The notes under the pieces were generated by a model. That model saw only the letters and a list, made by a program, of their open reading frames with translations, did no database searches and had not been told where the DNA came from. The position numbers were made by a program, and so were the translations under genes. Below, in pieces: positions 18,680 through 28,434 of a DNA stretch of 64,000 nucleotides. The stretch is from Paludisphaera borealis (GTDB lineage: Bacteria; Planctomycetota; Planctomycetia; Isosphaerales; Isosphaeraceae). The stretch lies in assembly GCF_001956985.1 (NCBI RefSeq), contig NZ_CP019082.1, positions 2,046,001-2,110,000 on the forward strand, given 5' to 3'. Positions within the stretch are counted from its first letter, which is position 1. Each line of letters begins with the position of its first letter.

Positions 18680-18691
18680 TTAGTCGGGTAT
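18680..18691. promoter_or_regulatory. Possible Rrf2/IscR-type half-site upstream of sulfite reductase
   Basis: Read on the minus strand this is ATACCCGACTAA, close to the half-site ATACYYGACT known for IscR-like Rrf2 regulators, including those that sense sulfur or iron-sulfur status. It lies about 110 bp before the sulfite reductase start. No matching second half is seen at the usual spacing, so this is tentative. Confidence 0.3.
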
Positions 18692-18788
18692 TCGATTTTA
18701 GCGCGCGGAGGACGACAAAATCAAGGAGAGAAGGGAGTGGTTGGGGCGTAGAGGGACTGGTCTCGTTGCCTTGGGGCACCGAGGACGG

Positions 18789-19907
18789 TCACTTGGGCGG
18801 TTCGGGAGTCGCCGAAGGCGTGGGGATTTCGAGCGGCTGTTCGAGCACCGAGCCCTCTTTCTTGGCGGCTTCCGCACGCTTCTGCATGGCCTGCATGTTG
18901 ATGGCGTTGTCGAGGGTCTTGGTGATCATCTCGGTGTTGTCCTCGACGTTGGCATTGGCCGGAGCCTGGAAGGCGAACTCTTCCGGCCGGATCGTCGGGT
19001 TGAGCTGCACGTTGGAGTAGATCAGAAGGATTTCGCTGGGGTCGGGGCGTTCAACCGAAGCCTTGCTCCCCTGGATGCGGCCGTCGGGGCCCACGGTACG
19101 CGTATCGATGAGCACGGTGGGGACCTTGCCGAGGAGTTCGAGCTTGTAAGGCCAGCCGTCTTCCTTACCGATGTAGAGATTCGCCTGGCTGGGGACGTAG
19201 GCGGGGAGCCAGCCCATGGGCCGAACCGGCTGCTGGTCGGGGCCGATCAGGCCCTCGCGGTTGCGCCAGGTTCCGCGAAGAATGTAGACGGGCTTGCCTT
19301 CCCAGTCGCCCTCTTCCTTCTGATCGAACTTGATCGATTTACGAAGCCCGAGGAGCAGCGTTTCGGGACCCGCGAAGCCCAGCCCGCCAAGGACTTGATC
19401 GCGCATCGCGGGGTCGATGTCGGGCGAGTTGAGTCGCTCGAAGATCGGCTTGACGCTCAACCGGCGGTACGCCTGCGACTCGAGGATCTGCTGGTAATCC
19501 CAGAGGACTTCGCCATCGCAGACCTGGAGCATCGTCCCGGTCGAGCCCGGCAGTCCGCTGATGCTCATCTTGAGGTAGACCTTCGACGCCGGCGCCTTGA
19601 GGTAGCGGCCCTTGATCTCGAACTTCTGGCCCAGCATCTTGACGTTTTGCTGGAGGTCCGCCGAAACGGACTTGACGGCCGCAATTTTTTTGATCGCGGC
19701 GTCGATCAACCGTTCGGCCTCGGTCGGCGGCTCGGCCGGGGCCTCGGCGGCCGTTCCCGGGCTCGCCGCAGGCGCTTGGCCCGCAGGAGGTTGCGCCGAC
19801 GGAGCCGGAGCCTGAGCCACGGCCCGGTACGGGCTGCCGACGATCATCCATGAGACGGCGAAGGCCGATGCCAGCACCGGAAGATAGGCGGTCCGATTAT
19901 TGCGCAT
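18789..19907 (-). CDS. Exported LolA-like planctomycete protein (TIGR03009 type)
   Basis: This 372-residue protein has an N-terminal signal (ASAFAVSWMIVGSPYRAVAQA), then a Pro/Ala-rich linker to about residue 60. The main domain begins AERLIDAAIKKIAAVKSVSADLQQ and shows the outer-membrane-lipoprotein-carrier pattern of a long curved sheet, with FEIKGRYLKAPASKVYLKM. I match it from memory to the planctomycete family TIGR03009; that label is not verified here. The product is likely periplasmic. Its function is unknown. It is divergent from the 20246 gene. Confidence 0.72.
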   Translation of the reverse strand: MRNNRTAYLPVLASAFAVSWMIVGSPYRAVAQAPAPSAQPPAGQAPAASPGTAAEAPAEPPTEAERLIDAAIKKIAAVKSVSADLQQNVKMLGQKFEIKGRYLKAPASKVYLKMSISGLPGSTGTMLQVCDGEVLWDYQQILESQAYRRLSVKPIFERLNSPDIDPAMRDQVLGGLGFAGPETLLLGLRKSIKFDQKEEGDWEGKPVYILRGTWRNREGLIGPDQQPVRPMGWLPAYVPSQANLYIGKEDGWPYKLELLGKVPTVLIDTRTVGPDGRIQGSKASVERPDPSEILLIYSNVQLNPTIRPEEFAFQAPANANVEDNTEMITKTLDNAINMQAMQKRAEAAKKEGSVLEQPLEIPTPSATPEPPK

Positions 19908-20245
19908 GGTTGGGATGTAGGCAATTTCTCAAGGGTCTGGGAAAGAATGCCCGATCATAATCGCTAGGCGTCAGGAGACGCAAGTCCGGCAGACGGTCCG
20001 GAAGGGGTTCGATCTCGAAATCGATCCCCTGCCGGGGAGGGTTTCGGACGATCAGAGGCCCGGCTCGACCGACGCGACGCGTCGGCGAGGAAGCGACGTA
20101 CTCAAACGATGAATGGGCCTCGACTCGACCGTGGCCGAGTCGGTCGCAGTGGATGTCAGGACGACAAGCATTCTCCCCGATCGGCAGAACGGAAACGTTC
20201 GGCCTAGAACCGGCCGGCCTGGATCGCGGGAGTTGGAGGATTTCC
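19908..20245. other. Divergent intergenic region, 338 bp
   Basis: This gap must hold promoters for two divergent exported-protein genes. A small perfect hairpin, GCGTCAGGAGACGC, lies near 19967. No convincing -35/-10 pair, riboswitch or small gene is seen. The GGAGGA at 20235-20240 is the ribosome site of the plus-strand gene. Confidence 0.6.
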
Positions 20246-21256
20246 ATGCATACGATCGGAATGCTGCTGCTGGCGGCAGCGACCGCCGGCGACGGATTCG
20301 GGTACGATAAACCGGGCGTCGGCCTCAAAAAATGGCTGCGACCCCATGTGGTCTCAACGTCCCACACGCCCCCCCCGGGCGGCCCCCAGTTCACGGCGGC
20401 CACCATGGGCGGAGGCCCCGGCGGCGCGGGCGGCGCCGCGGCGGGCCGGCGGTTCGTCAATACGCGGAGTCAAATCTATTTCCTCGACCCCGACAAGATG
20501 AACATCAGTTGGCAGACCGGCTCCGGCCCCAGCGGGGAACGGACCTACGGCAGTCAGCTCGTCGTTCCGTCTCGCTACAACTTCAACCAGGGATACATTT
20601 ACCGACTCAAGTTGTCGGCCATCCCCGGTCGCCCGAACATCGCCTTGTACCCCACGATCGAGGTCGCCCCGACCACCCCCGCCACCGACGCCTACCTGGC
20701 GCATAACGCGATCCCGGTCCAATTCACGGCCGAGGATTTCGACCAGGTCGTCGACGGCGGAAACTTCGTGACCAAGGTGATTTATCTGCCCGATCCGAAG
20801 TACCAGGAAGTGGCCGTCTCCGGCGTCGAGACCCTCGTGTCGACCCGGCTTGAGCCGGGCGTCGATCCGATCCTCGAAGCCGACAAGCGAGGCACCATCC
20901 TCCTGATCCTCCGGCTCGGCGCCATCGACCTGGAGATGCCCTCCGGCGCGATCGGCGGCGTCCCCATCGGGCCGGTCATCGGCAGCCCGGTCAACGGTCC
21001 CGTCGACGGCGGGGTCATCGGATCGCCCGTCTCGGCGCCCGCCGGATCGGCGATCGTCGTCCCGCCCGTGACCGAACTGCCGCCGGGCGACCTGCCCCCC
21101 GGCGTGACGGCTCCTGCGGCCGCCGAAGCGGTTCCGGTCGACACGGCGCCCGCTCCGGCCGCGGCTCCCAAGCCCGAAGCCGCCGCGACGCCGGTCCCCC
21201 CGGCCCCCAAGCCCGCCGCGCCGGCCGTGCCGACTCCCGAAGAACCCAAGTTCTGA
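20246..21256 (+). CDS. Exported protein of unknown function, paralogue of the next gene
   Basis: The product has 336 residues from the ATG at 20246, chosen for GGAGGA at 20235-20240. It starts with a short hydrophobic signal ([18 protein letters not shown]). A beta-rich domain follows, with [29 protein letters not shown], and [16 protein letters not shown] leading to [10 protein letters not shown]. The last 90 residues are Gly-, Pro- and Ala-rich and end in Lys-Pro repeats. The central block is shared with the 21448 gene (YPIRVVFTDRDLWDAVDNG, VTKVIYLEDP), so the two are paralogues. They probably sit on the cell surface; no known family was recognised. Confidence 0.78.
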   Translation: MHTIGMLLLAAATAGDGFGYDKPGVGLKKWLRPHVVSTSHTPPPGGPQFTAATMGGGPGGAGGAAAGRRFVNTRSQIYFLDPDKMNISWQTGSGPSGERTYGSQLVVPSRYNFNQGYIYRLKLSAIPGRPNIALYPTIEVAPTTPATDAYLAHNAIPVQFTAEDFDQVVDGGNFVTKVIYLPDPKYQEVAVSGVETLVSTRLEPGVDPILEADKRGTILLILRLGAIDLEMPSGAIGGVPIGPVIGSPVNGPVDGGVIGSPVSAPAGSAIVVPPVTELPPGDLPPGVTAPAAAEAVPVDTAPAPAAAPKPEAAATPVPPAPKPAAPAVPTPEEPKF

Positions 21257-21297
21257 CGATGCGGCCGACCTGACGGTCAAGCCGTCTGGAAACCAGC

Positions 21298-21342
21298 AAA
21301 ACCCCGGCGGGAGCGTACGACCGACGCCTTCCGCCGGGGTTT
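21298..21342 (+). terminator. Likely intrinsic terminator after the 20246 gene
   Basis: A stem pairs AAACCCCGGCGG near 21299-21310 with CCGCCGGGGTTT at 21331-21342, near-perfect over about 13 bp. It lies 42 bp past the stop codon. The run of T after the stem is short, so read-through to the paralogous gene is possible. Confidence 0.6.
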
Positions 21343-21447
21343 CCGACCATCCCCGTCGAATCGATCGTCCACGCGGTCCGGCCGCCGGTGACGCCGGTCC
21401 TGGACGAGGCACGCCTCCTATTCTCAAGTGAGCAAGGGTCAAGGTCG

Positions 21448-23292
21448 ATGAGCCGACACGCAAAACCACTCGACCACCGGTGGATCCGAGGTGGGATCGA
21501 CGCGATCGTCCTGGGCCTGGCGGTCGTCGCCCAAGCCAACGCCCAGCAGGCCGCCCCGGCCGACTCGCCCACCGCTCCGACGACTCCGATCGCCCCGGCG
21601 CCGGCCGCCGGCGCTCGACCGGTCGCGCCCGAGTTGACGCCCGGGCGGCCCATCGAAACCGCGACGCCCGTCGCGACGGCGGCCCCGCTCGTCGTCCCCG
21701 AAGGCCACGGCCTGCCCGTCGGCGGCCCGGCCCTCGACCCGAGTACGCAGATCGTCCGTTTTCAAGGACCGACGGGACTGTCGGTCGAGGTCCTCGCGCC
21801 GCAGGCCCTGCCGGCGAGCGTCGGCGACGGCGGCGGGATCATGACCGTCGGCCTCCAGCGCGGGGTCGGCTATCGGCTCCGGCTGGCGAACATCACCGAA
21901 CGCCCCGGCGCGGAGCTGTTCCCGGTGATCGAGGTCGTCGGCCACCTGCATCGGCCGGCGGAGATCGACCCCGGCAAATACCCGATCCGAGTCGTCTTCA
22001 CCGATCGGGACCTCTGGGACGCCGTCGACAACGGCCGTCTGGTCACAAAGGTGATCTACCTGGAAGACCCCGACCAGGCCCTTCCCCTGAAGATGAAGAA
22101 GGACGAGATCCCGACGGTCTCGATCAGCCCCACCGAAGACCCGGTCAAGGTCGCCGCGGCCCTCGGCCGGGTGGTCGCGATCGTGCGGATCGGCGGCCGA
22201 CGACCGACGATCGACGAGATCCAGGCGGGCGCGACGGGCGACGTCGGCCTCGACGTGCTGGCCTCCGCGCCGGCCGGCGGGCGCTGCCCGTTCATCAACG
22301 GCGACGGCGGTAATTGCTCGATGCCTTGCGGACCGGCCTGCCCCCCGTTGCAGCCCCCCGCCCGGCCCTGGCTTCCCCGCGACGAGTATCTGTGCGACGG
22401 CGGCGATCGCGGCGCCCGGGCCGGGACGGACTCGTACGGCAACCTCCACGGCGTCGAACCTCGCGACGCGGTGGTCAGCTTCGACGTCGGCCTCGACCGC
22501 TATCCCGATCCCAAGGTGCTGCCCACGAACCGAGTCTGCATCTACGCGCCGCGGTTCGCCGAGGTCCGGGTCACGAACGGGACCAGCGAGGCTGTCGAGA
22601 TCCACGGCCTCAACCTCAACGAGCTGACCGTAAAGGCCAGCCAGGCCGAGAAGCTCGACCGCATCAAGAAGTTCACCTTGAACCAGTCGCCCGAGCTGGC
22701 GCGAGAGCGCAGCCGCGCCCAGGGGACGAGGGGCAAGGTCTTCGCCGGCGAGGGCTCGGACGTCCAGGGCGCGATGGGCTACGGCAACGTCCAGCAGCCC
22801 AGCACGGGCTCGCAACAGCAATCGGCCGAGACCGCCCGTGTCCGCGCCAAGCCGGCTCTCATGAAGGAGAAGGTCCACCTGGTCGGGATCAAGACGGCCG
22901 AATCGACGGTGGTCAGCGCCCTGACCCAGGGCGCGGGGCAGACGGTCATGTCGTGGCAGCCCAACGAGATGACGGGGGTCGAGACGCCTCCGAACCGTCC
23001 CGGCCTCGCCGTCGTCAAACGCGTCAGCGCCAACGAGGCCGAGCCCGGCGACTCGGTCACTTATGTGATCACCTACCGGAACATGGGCAACACGCCGATC
23101 CGCTCCGTCAGCATCGTCGACAGCCTGTTGCCCCGCCTTGAATACGTCGCCGGCTCGGCCAAGGGTCCGAAAGGCGCCGCCTTCACCGCCGACGAGAACC
23201 GCGCCGGCGCGATGGAGCTGAAATGGACCCTCCCCGGCGCCATCCCCCCCGGCGGCTCAGGCTACGTATCGTTCCAGGCCGTCGTGAGGTGA
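21448..23292 (+). CDS. Exported paralogue with C-terminal DUF11 repeat domain
   Basis: The product has 614 residues from the ATG at 21448. A signal peptide (IDAIVLGLAVVAQANA) precedes a Pro/Ala/Thr linker. Residues about 110-240 form the domain shared with the 20246 protein, including FPVIEVVGHLHRPAEID and VTKVIYLEDP. A Cys-rich segment follows (RCPFINGDGGNCSMPCGPACP), then a region with polar repeats. The C-terminus, from PGLAVVKRVSANEAEPGDSV to SFQAVVR, is a DUF11 domain (SVTYVITYRNMGNTPI, VSIVDSLLPRLEYV), typical of planctomycete surface proteins. It may anchor in or decorate the cell envelope. Confidence 0.82.
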   Translation: MSRHAKPLDHRWIRGGIDAIVLGLAVVAQANAQQAAPADSPTAPTTPIAPAPAAGARPVAPELTPGRPIETATPVATAAPLVVPEGHGLPVGGPALDPSTQIVRFQGPTGLSVEVLAPQALPASVGDGGGIMTVGLQRGVGYRLRLANITERPGAELFPVIEVVGHLHRPAEIDPGKYPIRVVFTDRDLWDAVDNGRLVTKVIYLEDPDQALPLKMKKDEIPTVSISPTEDPVKVAAALGRVVAIVRIGGRRPTIDEIQAGATGDVGLDVLASAPAGGRCPFINGDGGNCSMPCGPACPPLQPPARPWLPRDEYLCDGGDRGARAGTDSYGNLHGVEPRDAVVSFDVGLDRYPDPKVLPTNRVCIYAPRFAEVRVTNGTSEAVEIHGLNLNELTVKASQAEKLDRIKKFTLNQSPELARERSRAQGTRGKVFAGEGSDVQGAMGYGNVQQPSTGSQQQSAETARVRAKPALMKEKVHLVGIKTAESTVVSALTQGAGQTVMSWQPNEMTGVETPPNRPGLAVVKRVSANEAEPGDSVTYVITYRNMGNTPIRSVSIVDSLLPRLEYVAGSAKGPKGAAFTADENRAGAMELKWTLPGAIPPGGSGYVSFQAVVR

Positions 23293-23308
23293 GCTAATCG
23301 GACGCGAA

Positions 23309-23339
23309 CGAGGGGCCGTCGTACGCCGGCGGCCCCTCG
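23309..23339. terminator. Hairpin terminator between convergent genes
   Basis: CGAGGGGCCG (23309-23318) pairs perfectly with CGGCCCCTCG (23330-23339), followed by TAAAAT. It lies 16 bp past the plus-strand stop and 51 bp before the end of the minus-strand DUF1501 gene, so it may serve both. Confidence 0.6.
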
Positions 23340-23390
23340 CTAAAATCAACCAACTGTTCCTGGGATGAGCACCTTCGTCGAGCGAGTCGC

Positions 23391-24779
23391 TCAGACGTCG
23401 ACCGCCGAATAGAGTGGGTCGATGACGTCGCCCGAGCAGAGTTGGAGGGGGCGGCCGAGGCGGTCGCGAAGTTCGGTGGCGGGGTCGACGCCGAGGGCTT
23501 TGTAGACGGTGGCGGCGAGGTCGGGGGGGCCGAAGGTTTTGGTGACGGCGTAGGCCCCGATCTTGTCGGATCGGCCGATCATCTGGCCGCCGACCACGCC
23601 GGCGCCGGCGAAGACGGCCGGGAAAACGGCGGGCCAGTGGTCGCGGCCCGGCACCGCGCCGGGGGTCAGTTCATGAACCCGGGGTGTCCGCCCGAACTCG
23701 CCGAGCATCACCACGAGCGTCTCGTCGAGCAGGCCCCGGAGCTTGAGGTCGTCGAGCAAGGCCGAGACCGCCCGGTCGAGGGCGGGGAGCAGCTCGTCCT
23801 TGAGCCTCGGGAAGTTGGAGACGTGGGTGTCCCACGTCTGGACGATCCCCATCGTCGCCTGGATGACCGGGACGCCGATCTCCACCAGCCGCCGCGCAAT
23901 GAGCAGCGACCGGCCGAAGACGTGCTTTCCGTAGCGGTCGGCGAGGCGTGGGTCTTCGCGGTCGAGGTCGAGCGCGGTGCCGACCTTGCCGTTGCAAAGC
24001 ATCGCCAGGGCGGCGTCCTGCTGGTCGAGGAACGGGTCGTTCGGCCCCGAGACCGACGTCTGGCCCAGAAGATGCCGGCGAAGATGGAGGCGCTGGGAGT
24101 CGAGGCCTTCGGGGAGCGTCAGGCTGTCGTCGCGGACTTCCGGACGGTTCGGGTCGAGCCGGAGCTGCCAGGGGTCGTTGCGCGGTCCGAGGAATCCACC
24201 GTCCTGCCCCGGCCACGTCAGCGGGCCTTCGACCAGGCGAAGCGGCAAGGAGACTCCGTTGGGCACGCCGTCGTTCCGCGAGCGCAGGTGGTTGAGGACC
24301 GCCCCGTAGCATGGGAAGTCGTCGCGCGAGGCCACGCGGTCAAGGTCGCTGGCGCCTCGCGGATTCGACGGATGGCCGGTCAAGACCCGGTGGACCGCCA
24401 CCAGGTGATTGCCTTCGGGATGCGACATCGACCGCACGACGGCCAACTGGTCGGCCCGGGCCGCGAGCCTTGGCAGGTGCTCGCAGAAATGGACGCCCGG
24501 CACGGCGGTCTGGATCGGCTTGAACTCGCCCCGGATCGTATCGGGCGCCTCGGGCTTCATGTCGAACGAATCGTGCTGCCCGAGCCCGCCGCTGAGCAGG
24601 ATCACGATCACCGACTTCGCCTTGCCCGTCGTCCCGGTCCCAGCCAGGCCCGCCGCTCCGGCCCGCGCCGCCAGCAAGCCCGGCAGGCTCATCCCCAGCA
24701 AGCCCGAGTAGCCCACCTGGACGAACCCGCGCCGCGTCATCCGCGAGCCGACCGATTCCTGAATTCCGCGCAAGTTCAT
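23391..24779 (-). CDS. DUF1501 protein, Tat-exported
   Basis: The product has 462 residues from the ATG at 24779, which has GGAG upstream. The N-terminus holds a twin-arginine leader, MTRRGFVQVGYSGLLGMSLPG (Arg16-Arg17). DUF1501 is a sulfatase/alkaline-phosphatase-fold family, and here SVIVILLSGGLGQHDSFD, WDTHVSNFPRLKDELLP and GEFGRTPRVHELTPG match its conserved blocks. In Planctomycetota such genes often pair with a DUF1549/DUF1553 gene; none is adjacent. The enzyme activity is unknown. A second DUF1501 gene lies 1.1 kb away in the other orientation. Confidence 0.9.
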   Translation of the reverse strand: MNLRGIQESVGSRMTRRGFVQVGYSGLLGMSLPGLLAARAGAAGLAGTGTTGKAKSVIVILLSGGLGQHDSFDMKPEAPDTIRGEFKPIQTAVPGVHFCEHLPRLAARADQLAVVRSMSHPEGNHLVAVHRVLTGHPSNPRGASDLDRVASRDDFPCYGAVLNHLRSRNDGVPNGVSLPLRLVEGPLTWPGQDGGFLGPRNDPWQLRLDPNRPEVRDDSLTLPEGLDSQRLHLRRHLLGQTSVSGPNDPFLDQQDAALAMLCNGKVGTALDLDREDPRLADRYGKHVFGRSLLIARRLVEIGVPVIQATMGIVQTWDTHVSNFPRLKDELLPALDRAVSALLDDLKLRGLLDETLVVMLGEFGRTPRVHELTPGAVPGRDHWPAVFPAVFAGAGVVGGQMIGRSDKIGAYAVTKTFGPPDLAATVYKALGVDPATELRDRLGRPLQLCSGDVIDPLYSAVDV

Positions 24780-24942
24780 GATCGCAGACTCCAAACCGTG
24801 AATCCCGTCGACCCGGCTAGCCAATCGAGAATCCCCGTCCACTTCAGAAAGTTTAACATTTGCTGGCGAAAATGCCAAGCCAGGAGGGAGGGATCATGGC
24901 GCGGTGGAGCCTGGCGACATCATCCTTATTACGGGCGAGAAC

Positions 24943-25541
24943 CTACGGCCGTTTGGCGAGTAGGTCGGCGACGTCGATTCGACCGAGCGACTGGCCATCG
25001 AGAACCAGGTCGATCGTCTGGTCTTCGGCGAGAATCGTAGCGGGAGGGTAAGCGCCGCCGACGGGAAGCGCATGGGCTTCGACCTGTCGGGCGACGAGGT
25101 TGACGATCCAGTAGGCGGGGACTCCGGCCCGAGCGTAGAGGTCGCGCTTCTCGCCGCGATCCCTCGCGAGGCTGCTGTCGGCGATCTCGACGATCAGGCC
25201 GACGTCCGCCGGGGCCGGGTGGCGATCGGTGTAGTCGTCGATGTCGCCGCGAACGATGGAGAGGTCGGGCTCGGGCTCGCTACGCGAACCGCGCACTCGA
25301 CGCGCAAATGCCAGCCGACGCCCAGCATCCGCTCGATCGCGTGACGGCATCGTGACGAACTCGCGTCGTGTCGTGGTCCCTTCGGCATCTTCCAGACGAT
25401 GACCCCGTTCAAGAGCTCGATCGGCTGGTCTTCGGCGATTTCACCCTGTTCGACGAGCCGGTCGTAGAGCGTGACGGGGATTCGAAAGACTTCCCCAGGT
25501 GGCGGTAAGGCCAAGACTTCCGGCTGACTCATCGTGGACAT
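24943..25541 (-). pseudogene. Uma2 (DUF820) nuclease-fold gene broken by a frameshift
   Basis: Two overlapping minus-strand frames together make one Uma2 protein. The first, from the ATG at 25541, gives VTLYDRLVEQGEIAEDQPIELLNGVIVWKMPKGPRHD up to ECAVRVA. The second carries SEPEPDLSIVRGDI, VGLIVEIADSSLARDRGEK and AGVPAYWIVNLV, ending at 24943. The join falls near 25285 and needs one inserted base (or two lost) to restore the frame. Uma2 proteins have the PD-(D/E)XK nuclease fold, with the EPEPD and VEIADSS segments holding acidic residues. A sequencing error is an alternative to true decay. Confidence 0.78.
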
Positions 25542-25843
25542 CGGCGCGACTCCCGGGTTCAACCTGATCCAGTATTCGCCAAGCGGCCCCGCAAAGCAAC
25601 CAACGCCCAGGATCGCCGAACCGAGGAGCAGACTCTACTCGTCCCAGACCGGCCAAGGCAGAATGAGAGCCTGATCGTTCGCGTCTGAAATTGCAGCGGC
25701 AAGGCCGAAAAGAACGACGGCTTCCGTTCGATCCAACGCACGGTCGTTGAACAGTTCTCAAACATAGAGTATCGTAAGTGTCGATAGAAGATCGGTCGAC
25801 ACGAAGGCGTCGAGCAAGGGTTCCTCAACTGGCGAGGCTGCCG

Positions 25844-27343
25844 ATGATCCGGGTGCTGGGCGGACGGAAACAGTTGTGCGACGGCCTCACGAGGCGCGAC
25901 CTCTTGCAAGTCGGCTCGCTCGGGATGCTGGGCGCGGCGCTCGGCGGTTCGGGCGGCGTTCTGGCGCGCGAGGCGGGTTCGACGTCGTCGTTGCCCGGGT
26001 TCGGTCAGGCGAAGTCGTGCATCATGCTCTTCATGTACGGGTCGCCCAGTCAGATCGAGACGTTCGATCCCAAACCCGACGCCCCGGTGGCGATTCGCGG
26101 CGAGTTCGGGCACATCCCGTCGAGCGTCCCCGGCCTGGACGTCTGCGAGCGGTTGCCGCACCTGGCGCAGGTGATGGACAAGGTGACGGTGCTCCGGTCG
26201 GTCTCGCACCTGTACCCCGTCCACGGCGTCGCCTACGCCACGACGGGCAACCCGGTCATCCCGCTGGCGATGGAGCTGAACCCCCGCGACCCCGCCCACT
26301 GGCCTTACATCGGTTCGGTCGTCGATTACGTCGACGGCCAGCGCGCAGGCTCCAGCGGCGGGCCGCCGGCCGTGCCGCGGAACATGGCGCTGCCGTTCGC
26401 GTTCAGCAGCCAGCGGATCGGCGAAGTGGCGCGAGCCGGCCCGTACGGCGGGTTCCTCGGCCAAGCCTACGACCCGATCTACACCGAGTTCGTCGGCAAG
26501 GGAACCACAAAAGCGAGCAAGACGCTGGCAAAGCTCACCTGGGACGACTTCGAGCTTTATCGCGGCGTTACCCCCGAGAGCCGGTTCCAGCTCGGCGCAT
26601 CGGGAGGCCCGGGGGCGACGGTGACCGTCGACCAGCTCGACCGTCGCCGCAGCCTGCTTCAGCAGCTTGAAGAAGCGCATCGCAAGATCGACTCGTCCGG
26701 CGGGCCGGGCGTCGACCGCAACCGGGCGATGGCCTATCAACTGCTGCAATCGGCGAAGTTCCGCCAGGCGTTCGACCTCGACCTGGAAACGTTCGACACG
26801 CGAGCCCTCTACGGCATGACGCTGTTCGGCCAGGCGACGTTGACCGCCCGGCGGCTCGTCGAAGTCGGCGGCCGATTCGTGACGGTCTTCTGGGACGAGT
26901 ACGGGCTCGCCGGAACCGGCTGGGACACCCACTGGGACCACTTCCCCCGGATGAAGGATGAGCTGCTCCCCGGACTCGATCGGACGCTCTCGGGCCTGCT
27001 CCTGGACCTCGACCGTCGCGGGACGCTCGACGAGACGCTCGTCGTCCTGTTGAGCGAGCACGGCCGGACGCCGCAGATCGGCAACGTGCAGGGCGGCGGC
27101 CGCGATCACTGGTCGCGGTGCTATTCGGTGGTGATGGCCGGCGGCGGCGTGGGCCGCGGCCGGGTGGTCGGCAAGTCCGACAAGATCGGCAGCGACCCTC
27201 TGGAGCGCCGGGTCTCGCCCAAGGACATCCTGGCGACGATCTACCACCTGCTGGGCATCGACCCGGCGACGATGATCGCCGACCGCCTGGGACGCCCGAT
27301 CCCCCTGGTGCACGCCGACGTCATCCCCGAAGTCCTCGCCTGA
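25844..27343 (+). CDS. DUF1501 protein, Tat-exported
   Basis: The product has 499 residues from the ATG at 25844; earlier in-frame starts give a charged, unlikely N-terminus. The leader is twin-arginine (LTRRDLLQVGSLGMLGAALGG). Conserved blocks include SCIMLFMYGSPSQIETFDPKP, WDTHWDHFPRMKDELLPG, LSEHGRTPQIG and GGGRDHWSRCYSVVMAG, and the C-terminal LGIDPATMIADRLGRPI matches the 23391 protein. The family fold is sulfatase-like, but the role is unknown. The gene ends at a long non-coding repeat region. Confidence 0.9.
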   Translation: MIRVLGGRKQLCDGLTRRDLLQVGSLGMLGAALGGSGGVLAREAGSTSSLPGFGQAKSCIMLFMYGSPSQIETFDPKPDAPVAIRGEFGHIPSSVPGLDVCERLPHLAQVMDKVTVLRSVSHLYPVHGVAYATTGNPVIPLAMELNPRDPAHWPYIGSVVDYVDGQRAGSSGGPPAVPRNMALPFAFSSQRIGEVARAGPYGGFLGQAYDPIYTEFVGKGTTKASKTLAKLTWDDFELYRGVTPESRFQLGASGGPGATVTVDQLDRRRSLLQQLEEAHRKIDSSGGPGVDRNRAMAYQLLQSAKFRQAFDLDLETFDTRALYGMTLFGQATLTARRLVEVGGRFVTVFWDEYGLAGTGWDTHWDHFPRMKDELLPGLDRTLSGLLLDLDRRGTLDETLVVLLSEHGRTPQIGNVQGGGRDHWSRCYSVVMAGGGVGRGRVVGKSDKIGSDPLERRVSPKDILATIYHLLGIDPATMIADRLGRPIPLVHADVIPEVLA

Positions 27344-27473
27344 CCGCATTATGCTGAAGCGTCTGCCGAGAGCCTGCCCCGATACAAACCATCATGACGC
27401 CGTGGGGACACACGGCCTCATGAAAATGGGGATCGCGGTCGGCCAGGTCCGAATGGAAGCCCGCGGCGCGATC

Positions 27474-28158
27474 CAGAGCCCATTTTCATCCGGTCGGGCA
27501 CCCCAAACTGGGGCATGACGATTCGTTCGCGCCGAGACCGCCCCCTCCCGGCTCACCGGCGGATTTGGGTTCGTTTGATGGCCGAAAGGCCTAACTCCTA
27601 GCCCCTAAGCTCTGCTATAGACAAGACTTATGGATGGTTCCGAGATTGGCTTCGATCGCGCGAAAACCAACCAATTTCGGTTCATTCCCGCCCCCTCCAT
27701 CACCTTCCCTCGCTCCGCCCCCCACGGACCAGCCATCGAACCAGCCCCGGTCGATTGGCTCCGTTCGCGCGGCTTTTCCAAGCTTCCTCCGGCTCTTTCA
27801 CCTATGGCGATTAGCTTTGTTCGCGCGATGATCGAAGCCGACGGCGTCGATCGCCGGTTCACGTTCCATGACCACCCGACAGCCGTATTGCGAAAGAGCC
27901 GGACGACTCGCAGAGTCCTCCATCTTGAACATACGATCGACCGACGGGCTTGATCGACGAGTCCTCTCGCCCGACCGGAACCTGGCCGCGACGAAGTGCG
28001 ATTGAAACGATCCGGCGGCAGGAAGGGATTGCGCGGATGGAATAAAGGGGACGGCACAACCCGAGAACTCGTCTGACTCTCGGCTCGATGGTCGCCCTTG
28101 CCGGCGTCGCCCAAACCGCCTAAAGATCCCCGCGGTATAGGAATGACCCCGTTCCTGG
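27474..28158. repeat. Long dispersed element, copy 1 (about 0.7 kb)
   Basis: This region aligns along its length with 38071-38738. Shared landmarks in the same order are CAGAGCCCAT, CCCCAAACTGGGGCATGACG, GGATTTGGGTTCGTTTGA, CACCTATGGCGATTAGC, a GACTCGCAGAGTC hairpin, and a terminal stretch ending GTTCC near 28155. Similarity is highest from 27800 to 27950. No long open frame is shared with intact coding sense, so the element looks non-coding. It fills most of the 1.1-kb gap between a DUF1501 and a DUF1559 gene. Confidence 0.9.
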
Positions 28159-28434
28159 TTTTGCGAAATCTGCGGATGTCTTCCTCCCTGTCGTCCTCGA
28201 CTTTGGAATCCTCCAGCCGTCGCATCAGCCTGAATCACACTAACTCTATCAATAAAGTAGGTATTCGGCTTGACGTGAGCACTCGACCCTGAAGAGAATG
28301 GCGGCCGCATGGAGAGGAATCTCCCGCCTCCCCGCCTAGATACGGCCGACTCGTCGACGAGCGGCATGTCGAGTCGATCGCCGGGTTTCGCCGACCGCAC
28401 CAGCCGGAGGCACCCGGACCTGATGGAGTCTTTC

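Noticed and set aside
16386-18683. Long plus-strand open frame opposite cytidine deaminase and sulfite reductase
   Set aside because: Both true genes on the other strand have complete catalytic motifs; the antisense frame is compositional.
27605-28225. Open frames through the long repeat, both strands
   Set aside because: They are not kept intact in the second copy and have repeat-derived, low-complexity sequence.
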